Below, piece by piece: positions 18,338-26,485 of a DNA stretch of 64,000 nt. The position numbers and the translations under genes were made by a program. This stretch comes from Pseudomonas putida (lineage in GTDB: Bacteria; Pseudomonadota; Gammaproteobacteria; Pseudomonadales; Pseudomonadaceae). A model generated the notes under the pieces. The model ran no database searches. It had not been told where the DNA came from and was given only the letters and a program-made list of their open reading frames with translations. The stretch lies in the NCBI RefSeq assembly GCF_028682475.1, contig NZ_JANHLE010000013.1, forward strand, positions 1 through 64,000, in the 5' to 3' direction. Positions within the stretch are counted from its first letter, which is position 1. Each line of letters begins with the position of its first letter.

Positions 18338-19129
18338 TTGTTAATCGAGTCCCGCCGCCGCGCTTACCTCAACGCCATGCAAGTGGTGCACTGGCTGCCG
18401 CGTACCGAACTGCCGTTCGCCGCGCCGTCGCGCCCGGAGCTGTTGCTACCGCTGGCGCCTGAGGCGGTGCCCGAGTTCGATGCGCCGCAGGTGGAGCCGG
18501 CACGGGTGACGGTCAATGCGCCGCAGGCGCGCAGTGGCGAGCGACCGAAGATCGAGATCCCGCGTCCTGGCAGCACGCCCAAGGCTGCCAGCAAGCCCGC
18601 TGAAGCCGCTGAAGCAGCCCCGGTAGTGGCCAAGCCAGTGCCGGTACCGCCACCGCGTTTCGCGCTGCAATTGCTGCGCGCCGGTAGTTGCCTGCTGCTG
18701 GTGGAATTGGCGACCGGCCAGCCGTTTCAGAGCCGCGACCCTTCGTATCTGTTGCTCAAGGACATGCTGCGCGCCGCCGGTCTGCCCGACAGCCCGCAGA
18801 TCGTCGGTGAGCCGGTGCGTTGGCCGTTGCTGGTGCGTGGCAACCTCGACCAGGGCCCGCAGGCGGCAACCGATTTTGTCCAGGGCTTCATTCAGGCTCG
18901 GCTTGAAGAGTCGCCCTGTGTCTGTTTATGGCTGATTGGCCTGCCTGCCGTGCGGTTCGCCGGAGAGGCAGACGCCGAGGCTTATTACCGCGAGTTGCCG
19001 GTCGAGGGGCTGGGCACTGCCTGGGCCTTGCCTGGCCTTGAACTGTTGATGGACGAACCGCAACGCAAGGCGGACGTCTGGCAAGCCATGCGCCGGCTGA
19101 TGGCGCGCTGGAAACCAAGCGATGAGTGA
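18338..19129 (+). CDS. holD: DNA polymerase III psi subunit (pseudomonad type)
   Basis: A 263-residue protein that overlaps rimI by 8 bases, as holD does in E. coli. The C-terminal half resembles HolD: LLKDMLRAAGLPDSPQIV and then a DEPQRKADVWQAMRRLMARW tail. A long Pro/Ala linker (about 25-105) makes it roughly twice the size of the E. coli protein, as I recall for the cryptic psi of P. aeruginosa. Psi joins chi and SSB to the clamp loader. The TTG at 18338 is preferred over the ATG at 18377. The extra residues, MLIESRRRAYLNAMQVV, align with the E. coli N-terminal SRR peptide that binds the clamp loader. No strong ribosome site is seen for either start. Confidence 0.75.
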   Translation: MLIESRRRAYLNAMQVVHWLPRTELPFAAPSRPELLLPLAPEAVPEFDAPQVEPARVTVNAPQARSGERPKIEIPRPGSTPKAASKPAEAAEAAPVVAKPVPVPPPRFALQLLRAGSCLLLVELATGQPFQSRDPSYLLLKDMLRAAGLPDSPQIVGEPVRWPLLVRGNLDQGPQAATDFVQGFIQARLEESPCVCLWLIGLPAVRFAGEADAEAYYRELPVEGLGTAWALPGLELLMDEPQRKADVWQAMRRLMARWKPSDE

Positions 19130-19574
19130 CACAATCAGCTTCCGCCGGATGACCGAGGCGGATCTGGATGCCGTACTGAAGATCGAATACGCCGCCTTCA
19201 GCCACCCCTGGACCCGGGGGATTTTCCTCGACGGGCTAAAATCCTATGAAATCTGGCTGATGTTCGAAGGCGGGCAGCAGGTGGGTCATGGCGTGATCAA
19301 TGTGATCATCGACGAAGCGCACCTGCTCAATATCACGGTCAAACCGGAGAGCCAGGGCCGTGGTCTGGGCCTGCGTCTGCTGGAAGAGCTGATGAAACGC
19401 GCCTACGAGCTGAACGGCCGCGAGTGCTTCCTTGAAGTGCGCGCCAGCAACCAGTCGGCGTATCGTCTGTACGAGCGCTACGGCTTCAATGAAATCGGGC
19501 GGCGCCGCGACTACTACCCGGTTGCTGGCGGTCGCGAAGATGCCTTGGTCATGGCCTGTACCCTGATCGAGTAA
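19122..19574 (+). CDS. rimI: Ribosomal protein S18 alanine N-acetyltransferase
   Basis: A 150-residue GNAT enzyme that acetylates the N-terminal alanine of S18. The acetyl-CoA site is VKPESQGRGLGLRLLEEL at about residues 67-84. The C-terminal part has the RASNQSAYRLYERYGF motif and RRRDYYPVAGGREDALVM, characteristic of RimI. It begins inside the psi gene (8-base overlap), so translation is coupled, and is followed by the carbonic anhydrase after 47 bases. Confidence 0.95.
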   Translation: MSDTISFRRMTEADLDAVLKIEYAAFSHPWTRGIFLDGLKSYEIWLMFEGGQQVGHGVINVIIDEAHLLNITVKPESQGRGLGLRLLEELMKRAYELNGRECFLEVRASNQSAYRLYERYGFNEIGRRRDYYPVAGGREDALVMACTLIE

Positions 19575-19621
19575 ACGAGCGTCACTGTAGCCCGGCAACA
19601 TCCAACAGATGAGAAGCGAAC

Positions 19622-20260
19622 ATGCACGATCTACAAGAACTGATTGATAACAACGCGCGCTGGGCCGATGCGATCAAGCAGGAAGATCCGGATTTTTTCG
19701 CCAAACTCGCCCGTCAGCAGACCCCTGAATTTCTCTGGATCGGTTGTTCCGATGCTCGGGTGCCGGCCAACGAGATCGTCGGCATGCTGCCGGGTGATCT
19801 GTTCGTGCACCGTAATGTCGCCAACGTGGTGCTGCACACTGACTTGAACTGTCTGTCGGTGATCCAGTACGCGGTGGACGTGCTCAAGGTGAAGCACATT
19901 CTGGTGACCGGGCATTACGGCTGCGGTGGTGTTCGCGCGTCGATGCAGGACCGCCAACTGGGCCTGATCGACGGCTGGCTGCGTTCGATTCGCGACCTGT
20001 ATTACGAGAACCGGGTGGAGCTGGCCAAGCTTGCCACCGAAGAGGAGCGAGTCGACCGCCTGTGCGAGCTGAATGTGATTCAGCAAGTGGCTAACGTCGG
20101 TCATACCACCATCGTTCAGAACGCCTGGCACCGCGGTCAGAGCCTGTCGGTGCATGGCTGCATCTACGGCATCAAGGACGGTCGCTGGAAGAGCCTGAAC
20201 GCGACCATCAGTGGCCTGGACCAGTTGCCGCCGCAGTATCGCTTGCGTCCTCAAGATTAA
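19622..20260 (+). CDS. can: Beta-class carbonic anhydrase
   Basis: A 212-residue beta-carbonic anhydrase interconverting CO2 and bicarbonate in the cytoplasm. Zinc ligands are Cys42 in GCSDARVP, His98 and Cys101 in GHYGCGG, with the Asp44-Arg46 dyad present. The C-terminal VHGCIYGIKDGRW segment is typical. The length fits the E. coli Can type. A ribosome site (GAGAAGCGAAC) precedes the ATG. It is downstream of rimI and could be co-transcribed. Confidence 0.95.
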   Translation: MHDLQELIDNNARWADAIKQEDPDFFAKLARQQTPEFLWIGCSDARVPANEIVGMLPGDLFVHRNVANVVLHTDLNCLSVIQYAVDVLKVKHILVTGHYGCGGVRASMQDRQLGLIDGWLRSIRDLYYENRVELAKLATEEERVDRLCELNVIQQVANVGHTTIVQNAWHRGQSLSVHGCIYGIKDGRWKSLNATISGLDQLPPQYRLRPQD

Positions 20261-20325
20261 ATTGGCTTTCATCGCGCCCATGCTTAACTCCTTGTGATGC
20301 TTAGAACAGCCAAGGAGTGGGACAA

Positions 20326-20931
20326 ATGGCCTCATGGCGCACAATCGGGCTCTTGCTGACACTGCTGTGCAGCGCTCATTCGCACGCCGATGAGCGCGAC
20401 CTTTACATGTTTGCCCAGTGGGCTGGCGACCATGAAACCCGGACCTTTCGCCAGATGCTGGTGGATGCACGCCTGTATGGCGTGGTGCCGATTTCTCAGC
20501 TGCTGCGTTCGGCCAGTGACTGGCGCCTGTGCTTGTCGCAGCCCTTTGCGGTGGCGCCAGCCGCGCAGTGGCCGTCAGTACGGTCGACCCTTCAGTTGCT
20601 CAAGACCCTGGGTGACCAGGGCCTGTTGCAGCGTTATGAAGTGGTTTCGGCCTACCGCGATCCGCGTCTCAACCGCTGTGCTGGCGGCGCCGTAAACAGC
20701 GCGCACACCCGGGCGTTTGCGGTTGATGTGATCCTGCCGTCCTGGGCCGATCCCAATCCGTTGTGCCAATTCTGGCAGGCCCGGGGCAAGGCCTGGAACA
20801 TGGGCCTGGGCCGTTACCCATCAGGGCGCATTCATATCGACACGGCGGGCTTTCGCACCTGGGGCGGGGACTTCAGTGCTGGCTCGTCTTTCTGTGCCTT
20901 GCCAGCGGCCGATCAGCCTCAAAGCAAATGA
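20326..20931 (+). CDS. M15-type D-Ala-D-Ala carboxypeptidase-like protein
   Basis: A 201-residue exported protein. It has a signal peptide (ASWRTIGLLLTLLCSAHSHA) and an M15 zinc peptidase domain. The metal motif SAHTRAFAVDV (S-x-H-x6-D type) lies near residue 124, and the second histidine pair is in GRIHIDTAGFRTWGG. Such enzymes trim peptidoglycan peptides in the periplasm. An AAGGAG ribosome site at 20312-20317 sets the ATG at 20326 as start, not the GTG within that site. Its 3-prime end overlaps the convergent LysR gene by 13 bases. Confidence 0.85.
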   Translation: MASWRTIGLLLTLLCSAHSHADERDLYMFAQWAGDHETRTFRQMLVDARLYGVVPISQLLRSASDWRLCLSQPFAVAPAAQWPSVRSTLQLLKTLGDQGLLQRYEVVSAYRDPRLNRCAGGAVNSAHTRAFAVDVILPSWADPNPLCQFWQARGKAWNMGLGRYPSGRIHIDTAGFRTWGGDFSAGSSFCALPAADQPQSK

Positions 20932-21797
20932 GCCAGGCAGGCTTGCACCTGTGCGCTGACCCACTGGGCGAAACGTTGGCATTTGTCGTCGTCGGCCATT
21001 GTTTGCAGGCACAGCAGGTAGTACGCCGATTGATCCTGGACGAAGCTGCGCGGCGCTTGCAACTGGCCGCTATCGATCTCGTCCTGAACCATCAGGAATG
21101 AAGCCATGGCCACACCCAGGCCAGCCACGGCAGCCTGGATGCACAGATAAAAATGTTCGTAATCGGCGCGACTGCTGCCCTTGATTGATTCGCCTGTCAC
21201 ACGCAACCAGGTGTTCCAGGCACTGGGTCGTGATGCACTGTGCAGCAAGCGCAGGCCCTCCAGGCCCTGGTCCGGTATGGCCAGGTGGGTGCTGCTCACC
21301 GGGCCTACCCATTCATCGCAGATTTTTACGGCGTGCAGATCGGCTTCCCAGCGAAAGTCATCGCGGCGCAACGCCAGATCAACGCCGCTGCGGGCGAAAT
21401 CGACAGGGCCACCAGCCGCCACCAGATGCAGGTGGATATCGGGATGGGCGGCGTGAAAGGCCGGTAGCCTCGGGATCAGCCATTTCATCGCGATGGTAGG
21501 CTCGCAGGACAGCACCAGCACGTTCTCCCGCGCCTGTTGCTGCAGTCGATGTACCGCGCCCTGTAGTTGCTCGAAGACTGACAGGGTGGTGCCGTGCAAG
21601 GCACGACCGGCCGGGGTAAGGAAGATGGCGCGATTGCGCCGCTCGAACAACTCGACCCCCAAAGACTCTTCCAGCAGGCGCACCTGGCGGCTCACGGCGC
21701 CATGGGTGACGTTCAGCAGTTCGGCGGCGCGCACGAAGCTCTGGGTCTGGGCGGCGACGTCGAAATAGCGAAAGGCGGAGAGGGCGGGAAGTTTCAT
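20919..21797 (-). CDS. LysR-family regulator, GcvA-like
   Basis: A 292-residue LysR regulator. Residues 1-60 form the winged HTH (LSAFRYFDVAAQTQSFVRAAELLNVTHGAVSRQVRLLEE). The rest is the periplasmic-binding-like effector domain (VLSCEPTIAMKWLIPRLPAFHAAHP). The opening and the WLIPRL motif resemble the GcvA/AmpR subgroup. It is divergent from the LysE-type exporter, 147 bases away, which is its most likely target. The effector cannot be told from sequence. Confidence 0.88.
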   Translation of the reverse strand: MKLPALSAFRYFDVAAQTQSFVRAAELLNVTHGAVSRQVRLLEESLGVELFERRNRAIFLTPAGRALHGTTLSVFEQLQGAVHRLQQQARENVLVLSCEPTIAMKWLIPRLPAFHAAHPDIHLHLVAAGGPVDFARSGVDLALRRDDFRWEADLHAVKICDEWVGPVSSTHLAIPDQGLEGLRLLHSASRPSAWNTWLRVTGESIKGSSRADYEHFYLCIQAAVAGLGVAMASFLMVQDEIDSGQLQAPRSFVQDQSAYYLLCLQTMADDDKCQRFAQWVSAQVQACLAHLL

Positions 21798-21887
21798 ATG
21801 TGTGAGGAAAACTAGCGGATTTAACGCACTATAAATCGTTTTTTGTCGTTTACGAAGCTTTCGATAATGGCGGTGTGCAGGGCGTTA

Positions 21888-21911
21888 TCGCGGGGCAAGC
21901 CCGCTCCCACC
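21888..21911. repeat. Single REP unit
   Basis: One TCGCGGGGCAAGCCCGCTCC unit lies inside the divergent lysR-lysE intergenic region. That is an unusual position, since the other REPs of the window follow genes. Confidence 0.85.
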
Positions 21912-21944
21912 TGTGCAATTTCCTAGCAGATCGAGGCGTTTTTC

Positions 21945-22562
21945 GTGAATGAACTCATTGCCGTTGCTGTGTTCACCGTCCTGGCGGTGATCAGCCCGGG
22001 CGCAGACTTTGCCATGGTCACCCGCAGCAGTTATGCCTTTGGCCGCCGCGCCGGTCTGTCAGCAGCGCTGGGCATCGCCCTGGGCGTGCAGGTGCATGTG
22101 CTGTACACGGTGCTTGGCATTGCCCTGATCATCAGCCAGACCCCGTCATTGTTTCTGGCAATGAAAGTGCTGGGGGCGGGCTATCTGATCTACCTGGGTT
22201 ACAAGTCGTTGACCAACACCACGCGGATCTCCCTCGACGGCGGTGCTGCTTCCAGCCAGCTCGGCGTGTGCGCAGCCTTTCGCTCGGGATTTCTGACCAA
22301 TGTCCTCAATCCCAAGACCATGCTGTTCGTGGTCAGTGCCTACACTCAGGTAGTGCAACCGGGCAGCTCGCTGGCGACCAGTCTTGGTTATGGTCTGTTC
22401 ATGTCTGTGGCCCATTGGCTGTGGTTCAGCCTGGTCGCGCTGTTCTTTTCCTCGGCATCCTTGCGCCGGGTCATGCTGGATCGGCAGTTGCTGGTCGATC
22501 GGGTGATCGGTGTGGCCCTGATTGGCCTGGGGCTGGCGGTGGTGCTGGCCAACGTGCGCTGA
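21945..22562 (+). CDS. LysE/RhtB-family exporter
   Basis: A 205-residue inner-membrane exporter with six hydrophobic segments. It has the conserved N-terminal SPGADFAMVTRSSYAFGRRAGLSAALGIALG motif (seen in pieces) and the FLTNVLNPKTMLF motif at about 115-127, which mark the RhtB subfamily of amino acid efflux proteins. It uses a GTG start with GAGGCG upstream. The neighbouring divergent LysR is its probable regulator. Substrate unknown; homoserine lactone, threonine or leucine exporters are related. Confidence 0.9.
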   Translation: MNELIAVAVFTVLAVISPGADFAMVTRSSYAFGRRAGLSAALGIALGVQVHVLYTVLGIALIISQTPSLFLAMKVLGAGYLIYLGYKSLTNTTRISLDGGAASSQLGVCAAFRSGFLTNVLNPKTMLFVVSAYTQVVQPGSSLATSLGYGLFMSVAHWLWFSLVALFFSSASLRRVMLDRQLLVDRVIGVALIGLGLAVVLANVR

Positions 22563-22603
22563 GGGGCAGGAATCCTTCATGCGTCTGCTCGGTGCCGGTG
22601 CCT

Positions 22604-23554
22604 ATGAACAATTCACCTTCTGCACAAGTGCTGCAAGAGGCGGCCGAATGGCTGGTGCGCCTGGATGGCGAAGTCGGCGCTGCCGAGCGCAATGCCTTTC
22701 GCGACTGGCTCGACGCCGACCCTGAGCATCTGCAGGCAATCGAGTGTCTGCAGAGCAGGATGGCGACGCTGCGCGATTTGCCGCGGGAGCCGGCGCGGGT
22801 GGCCCTCGAGAGTATTGCCCGACGGCGTGCCGTCCGGCAGCCGATCAAGGCGCTGGCGCTGGCCGCGTTGCTGCTGTTGCCGATCGGTTTGGCGTTGCAG
22901 CAGTTTCCGCCGTCCTACCTGTTTGCCGACATTCGCACCGGCAGTGGCCAATGGAGCACCCGACAGCTACCCGATGGCAGCCGTATCAGCCTGGATGGAA
23001 GCAGCGCCGTTGATCTGCAGTTCGATGGGCAGCGCCGCACGCTGCGCCTGGTGCAAGGGGAAATACGGGTGGAGGTGGCCAACGATGCCCGACCCTTCCT
23101 GGTACTGACCGAGCACGGCAGTGTGCGGGCGCAGGGCAGCCGTTTTGTCGTAGAGCAACTGCCTGACTCCAGTCGGCTGGCGATGATTGAGTCGGCCAGT
23201 GAAGTCGACAGTGCCGGCAAGCGCGTAACGGTTCGGGCCGGACAGACGTTGCGCTTCGATGTGGCGGGGGCGGGGGCGCTGCAGTCTATCGACATTGCTG
23301 AGGTTGAGCAGGCCTGGGAGCAGCATCAACTGCTGGCGCGCGAACAGCCCCTGGATCAGGTGCTTGAGCGCCTGGCGCGCAATCATCGGGGTTACTTGCT
23401 GTATGACGCCAAAGACCTGCAATTGCTGCGGGTCACCGCCGTGCTACCCGCCGATGACAGTCAGCGGGCACTGCGCCTGTTGGCGCGCAGCTTGCCGATC
23501 AGGATCGAGCATTACACACCCTTGATCACGCGCGTGTCTCTTGAGCGGCCTTGA
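22604..23554 (+). CDS. FecR-family transmembrane sensor (orphan)
   Basis: A 316-residue anti-sigma/sensor protein of the FecR family. The N-terminal cytoplasmic domain has EAAEWLVRLDGE and FRDWLDADPEH. One membrane segment follows (ALALAALLLLPIGLAL, near 86). The periplasmic part contains the FecR core (LPDGSRISLDGSSAVDL, RPFLVLTEHGSVRAQGSRFVV) and a C-terminal STN-like region. These proteins normally sit with an ECF sigma gene upstream and a TonB receptor gene downstream. Both are absent here: LysE ends 41 bases before and a terminator and tRNA follow. The ATG was chosen for domain completeness; its ribosome site is weak. Confidence 0.87.
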   Translation: MNNSPSAQVLQEAAEWLVRLDGEVGAAERNAFRDWLDADPEHLQAIECLQSRMATLRDLPREPARVALESIARRRAVRQPIKALALAALLLLPIGLALQQFPPSYLFADIRTGSGQWSTRQLPDGSRISLDGSSAVDLQFDGQRRTLRLVQGEIRVEVANDARPFLVLTEHGSVRAQGSRFVVEQLPDSSRLAMIESASEVDSAGKRVTVRAGQTLRFDVAGAGALQSIDIAEVEQAWEQHQLLAREQPLDQVLERLARNHRGYLLYDAKDLQLLRVTAVLPADDSQRALRLLARSLPIRIEHYTPLITRVSLERP

Positions 23555-23572
23555 AGTCTAAAATACACAAGG

Positions 23573-23609
23573 CAAAAAAAGGGCCTACCTTGCGGTAAGC
23601 CCTTTTTCG
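23573..23609. terminator. Bidirectional terminator between fecR and tRNA-Met
   Basis: AAAAAGGGC and GCCCTTTTT pair, with an inner TACC/GGTA. A/T tracts on both sides let it end fecR on plus and tRNA-Met on minus. Confidence 0.85.
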
Positions 23610-23614
23610 GTACT

Positions 23615-23691
23615 TGGTGGCTACACAGGGACTTGAACCCCGGACCCCAGCATTATGAATGCTATGCTCTAACCAACTGAGCTATGTAGCC
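23615..23691 (-). tRNA. tRNA-Met (CAT), elongator
   Basis: A 77-base tRNA with encoded CCA. Acceptor GGCTACA pairs with TGTAGCC. The D arm has AGCTCAGTTGGTTAGAGC and the T arm has GGTTCAAGTCC. The anticodon loop TTCATAA gives CAT (complement of 23655-23657). The paired first acceptor base and similarity to E. coli metT/U mark it as elongator rather than initiator. tRNA-Ile with modified CAT is less likely. Confidence 0.92.
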
Positions 23692-23821
23692 AAGTGGCGC
23701 GCATTATTCGCTTTAAACGGATACCTGTCAACACTCTTTTTTAAAAAAATTCATCGTGCGATCAACTGCTTAGCGGACAGGTAGCTCAGCAGCCCGCTAC
23801 GTGGTGTGGCAGCAGTGCAAA

Positions 23822-24185
23822 TCAGCGGACGATGATCAATTGCCCAGCCAGTTCGTGGGCGCGCAACTGCTGAGCGCTGGCCAGGGTATCGAAGGTGCCG
23901 GCGGCCTGGTCGAGGTTGAAGTCACCAATGACCAGGCGCCGCCCAGCCGGGTCATCGAGCAGTAGCAGGCGGCTGCCCTCCACTTTGCCCTTGAGCAGGA
24001 CCACTATTGCGGTCACGACCTCGGCTGACCGAGAAACGCGTGCCCAGCACCTGAATCCGGGCGCCGTTGACTTCGACTACAAAGGGGCGGCCATCATGGA
24101 TCACATTGAGAAACCCCTGGCGCACCGGCCCGCGCAGGTCGACGTCCACCGCGCTGGCGCTGTCGAGCGTCAGTTTCGGTCGAAA
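23822..24185 (-). pseudogene. Decayed fecR fragment
   Basis: On the minus strand, 24185 to about 24026 encodes LTLDSASAVDVDL, a short gap relative to the family, then HDGRPFVVEVNGARIQVLGTRFSVS. That is the core of a FecR periplasmic domain. A one-base shift near 24020-24040 then leads into VTAIVVLLKGKVEGSRLLLL and an open frame to a stop at 23822. The N-terminal cytoplasmic and membrane parts are missing. It is distinct from the intact fecR 270 bases away on the other strand. The part after 23980 is assigned with less certainty. Confidence 0.7.
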
Positions 24186-24266
24186 TCACGTTCGTCGAAA
24201 AGAATAGTGCGCTTGCTAACGAATTCTGGATAATTGGATCCCAACCACCGGATGGAAGACCTTGTC

Positions 24267-25484
24267 ATGGCTGTAAGCAGTGCCTCGTCCATTTCGCCCG
24301 CCAGCACCACGACTGCCCAGAGCAGCCCGCTGGTCATGCGGATCATCGCCGCTTGCGCCCTGGCGCACCTGATCAACGACCTGATCCAGGCGGTGCTGCC
24401 GTCGATCTATCCGATGCTAAAGGCCAACTACGGGCTGAGTTTTGCCCAGGTGGGGATGATCACCCTGACCTTTCAGATCACCGCCTCACTGCTGCAGCCC
24501 TGGGTGGGTTTCTACACCGATCGCAAGCCGATGCCCAACCTGTTGCCGCTGGGCACGCTGTGCACCCTGGTGGGGATCGTCATGCTGGCGTACGTCGGCA
24601 GCTTTCCGATGATTCTGCTGGCAGCGGCGTTGGTCGGCATCGGCTCTTCGACCTTCCACCCGGAGACCTCGCGCATTGCCCGGCTGGCTTCGGGCGGGCG
24701 CTTCGGCTTGGCGCAGTCGACTTTTCAGGTCGGTGGTAATGCCGGCTCTGCGTTTGGTCCTCTGCTGGCGGCGGCGATCATCATTCCGTTCGGCCAGGGC
24801 AATGTCGCCTGGTTCGGTCTGTTCGCGGTATTCGCGGTACTGGTGACCTATGTGCTGAGCCGCTGGTACCGCGAGCACCTGAACCTGTTCAAGGCCAAGG
24901 CCGGTCAGGCGGCCACTCACGGCCTGTCGCGCGGGCGAGTGACCGGTGCGTTGGTGGTGCTCGGGCTGCTGGTGTTCTCCAAGTACTTTTACATGTCCAG
25001 CCTTACCAGTTACTTCACCTTCTACCTGATCGAGAAGTTCGACGTGTCGGTGGCCAGTTCGCAGTTGCACCTGTTCCTGTTCCTCGGTGCGGTGGCCGCC
25101 GGGACGTTCTTCGGCGGGCCGATCGGTGACCGCATCGGCCGCAAGGCGGTGATCTGGTTCTCGATCCTCGGCGTGGCGCCGTTCACCCTGTTGCTGCCTT
25201 ACGCGGACCTGTTCTGGACCAGCGTCCTGAGCGTGATCATCGGCTTTATCCTGGCGTCGGCGTTCTCGGCCATCGTGGTTTATGCCCAGGAACTGGTACC
25301 CGGCAATGTCGGCATGATCGCCGGGATTTTCTTTGGTCTGATGTTCGGTTTTGGCGGTATCGGCGCGGCATTGCTCGGCTACCTGGCCGACCTCAAGGGC
25401 ATCGAGTACGTCTACAGCCTGTGCTCGTACTTGCCGCTGTTCGGTCTACTGGCGATCCTGTTGCCGTCCACTGGAAAGCGCTGA
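24267..25484 (+). CDS. fsr: MFS transporter, fosmidomycin-resistance (Fsr) type
   Basis: A 405-residue, 12-segment MFS exporter. It tracks E. coli Fsr as I recall it: LAHLINDLIQAVLPSIYPML, QVGMITLTFQITASLLQPWVG, GSSTFHPETSRIARLASGGR and STFQVGGNAGSAFGPLLAA. Fsr extrudes fosmidomycin and perhaps other small acids. The ATG at 24267 has GGAAG eight bases ahead; the TTG at 24234 has none. Its end overlaps the convergent lysR gene by 39 bases. Confidence 0.9.
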   Translation: MAVSSASSISPASTTTAQSSPLVMRIIAACALAHLINDLIQAVLPSIYPMLKANYGLSFAQVGMITLTFQITASLLQPWVGFYTDRKPMPNLLPLGTLCTLVGIVMLAYVGSFPMILLAAALVGIGSSTFHPETSRIARLASGGRFGLAQSTFQVGGNAGSAFGPLLAAAIIIPFGQGNVAWFGLFAVFAVLVTYVLSRWYREHLNLFKAKAGQAATHGLSRGRVTGALVVLGLLVFSKYFYMSSLTSYFTFYLIEKFDVSVASSQLHLFLFLGAVAAGTFFGGPIGDRIGRKAVIWFSILGVAPFTLLLPYADLFWTSVLSVIIGFILASAFSAIVVYAQELVPGNVGMIAGIFFGLMFGFGGIGAALLGYLADLKGIEYVYSLCSYLPLFGLLAILLPSTGKR

Positions 25485-26384
25485 AGGCAGGTGACAAGCG
25501 AGGAACTTCGACAAGGCATCGACTTTTGGAAGGAGCTGACGGCTGCGTGGCCAGACCAGGCTGATGGGTAACCCGGCGGTAGACAGTTGCGGAAGGATCT
25601 CCACCAGTTCACCACGTTGCAGTTCTTCGCTGATCATCCAGGTGGCCAGCTGCGCAATGCCGTAGCCGCCTTTGACCGCTTGAACCTGTGCTTCGCCACT
25701 ACCGAGGACGATTCTGCCGTTCATGGCCCGACGCTCTATCTGCCGCTCGGGCCCGGCGAAGAGCCAAGGGCTGATACTGCCGTCCGCCCGTCCATACATC
25801 ACATGGTCATGCTGATCGAGGTCCTGGCTGGTGATGATCGTGGCGTGCTGGCGCAAGTAGTGCGGTGCCGCGCAGAGGATCAAGCGTTCCTGGCCTATAG
25901 GCAGGTGTGCGAGCAGGTCCGGGAGTTGATCAATGCTGCCGATTCGCACGGCCAGATCGATGCCTTCTTCAATGACATCGACGAAGCGATCGGTGAACGA
26001 GGTATGTAATCGTAGCCGTGGGTTGTTTTCGGTGAAATTGAGCAGGAGCGGTAGCACATGTTGGCGACCGAACGTCACCGGGACATCGACACGCAAGCGT
26101 CCTGCAGGCTCCTTGCGTTCGGCGGCCAGGACGCTCTGGGCTTCTTCGAGTTCGGCCAGGATCCGGCTGCAGGTGAGGTAGAACGCATCGCCCGCAGCGG
26201 TCAGGTTGAGGCTGCGTGTGGTGCGCTCGAACAAGCGTGTTCCCAGCCGGGCCTCCAGGCGTGCGATCCCTTTGCTGACCGCAGATGTTGTCAGGTGGAG
26301 CTGGATGGCGGCGGCGGTGAAGCTGCCGGAATCTGCTGCTGCTACAAAAACTTCGATGCCTTTGAGGTGCTCTGTAAGCCTCAT
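25446..26384 (-). CDS. LysR-family regulator
   Basis: A 312-residue LysR regulator with an N-terminal HTH (LKGIEVFVAAADSGSFTAAAIQLHLTTSAVSKGIARLE) and a substrate domain (GRLRVDVPVTFGRQHVLPLLLNF), close to the DsdC/AaeR-like group that often controls efflux genes. It starts at ATG 26384, preceded by AAGGATCGACA. It lies 101 bases downstream of an MFS gene on the same strand, so the two may form a unit. The effector is unknown. Confidence 0.88.
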   Translation of the reverse strand: MRLTEHLKGIEVFVAAADSGSFTAAAIQLHLTTSAVSKGIARLEARLGTRLFERTTRSLNLTAAGDAFYLTCSRILAELEEAQSVLAAERKEPAGRLRVDVPVTFGRQHVLPLLLNFTENNPRLRLHTSFTDRFVDVIEEGIDLAVRIGSIDQLPDLLAHLPIGQERLILCAAPHYLRQHATIITSQDLDQHDHVMYGRADGSISPWLFAGPERQIERRAMNGRIVLGSGEAQVQAVKGGYGIAQLATWMISEELQRGELVEILPQLSTAGLPISLVWPRSRQLLPKVDALSKFLACHLPSALSSGRQQDRQ

Positions 26385-26485
26385 TGTCGATCCTTGAATG
26401 GCTCGTCGATGTACTTCGGGGCGGGCATCATCTCGTGGAATGCTGATCCGCTCCAGCCGCACAGTGAGGCGCGGGGGGAGGGGCA

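Noticed and set aside
22563..22603. ECF sigma gene expected before fecR
   Set aside because: Only 41 bases separate the LysE stop from fecR, and no sigma-factor fragment can be read in them.
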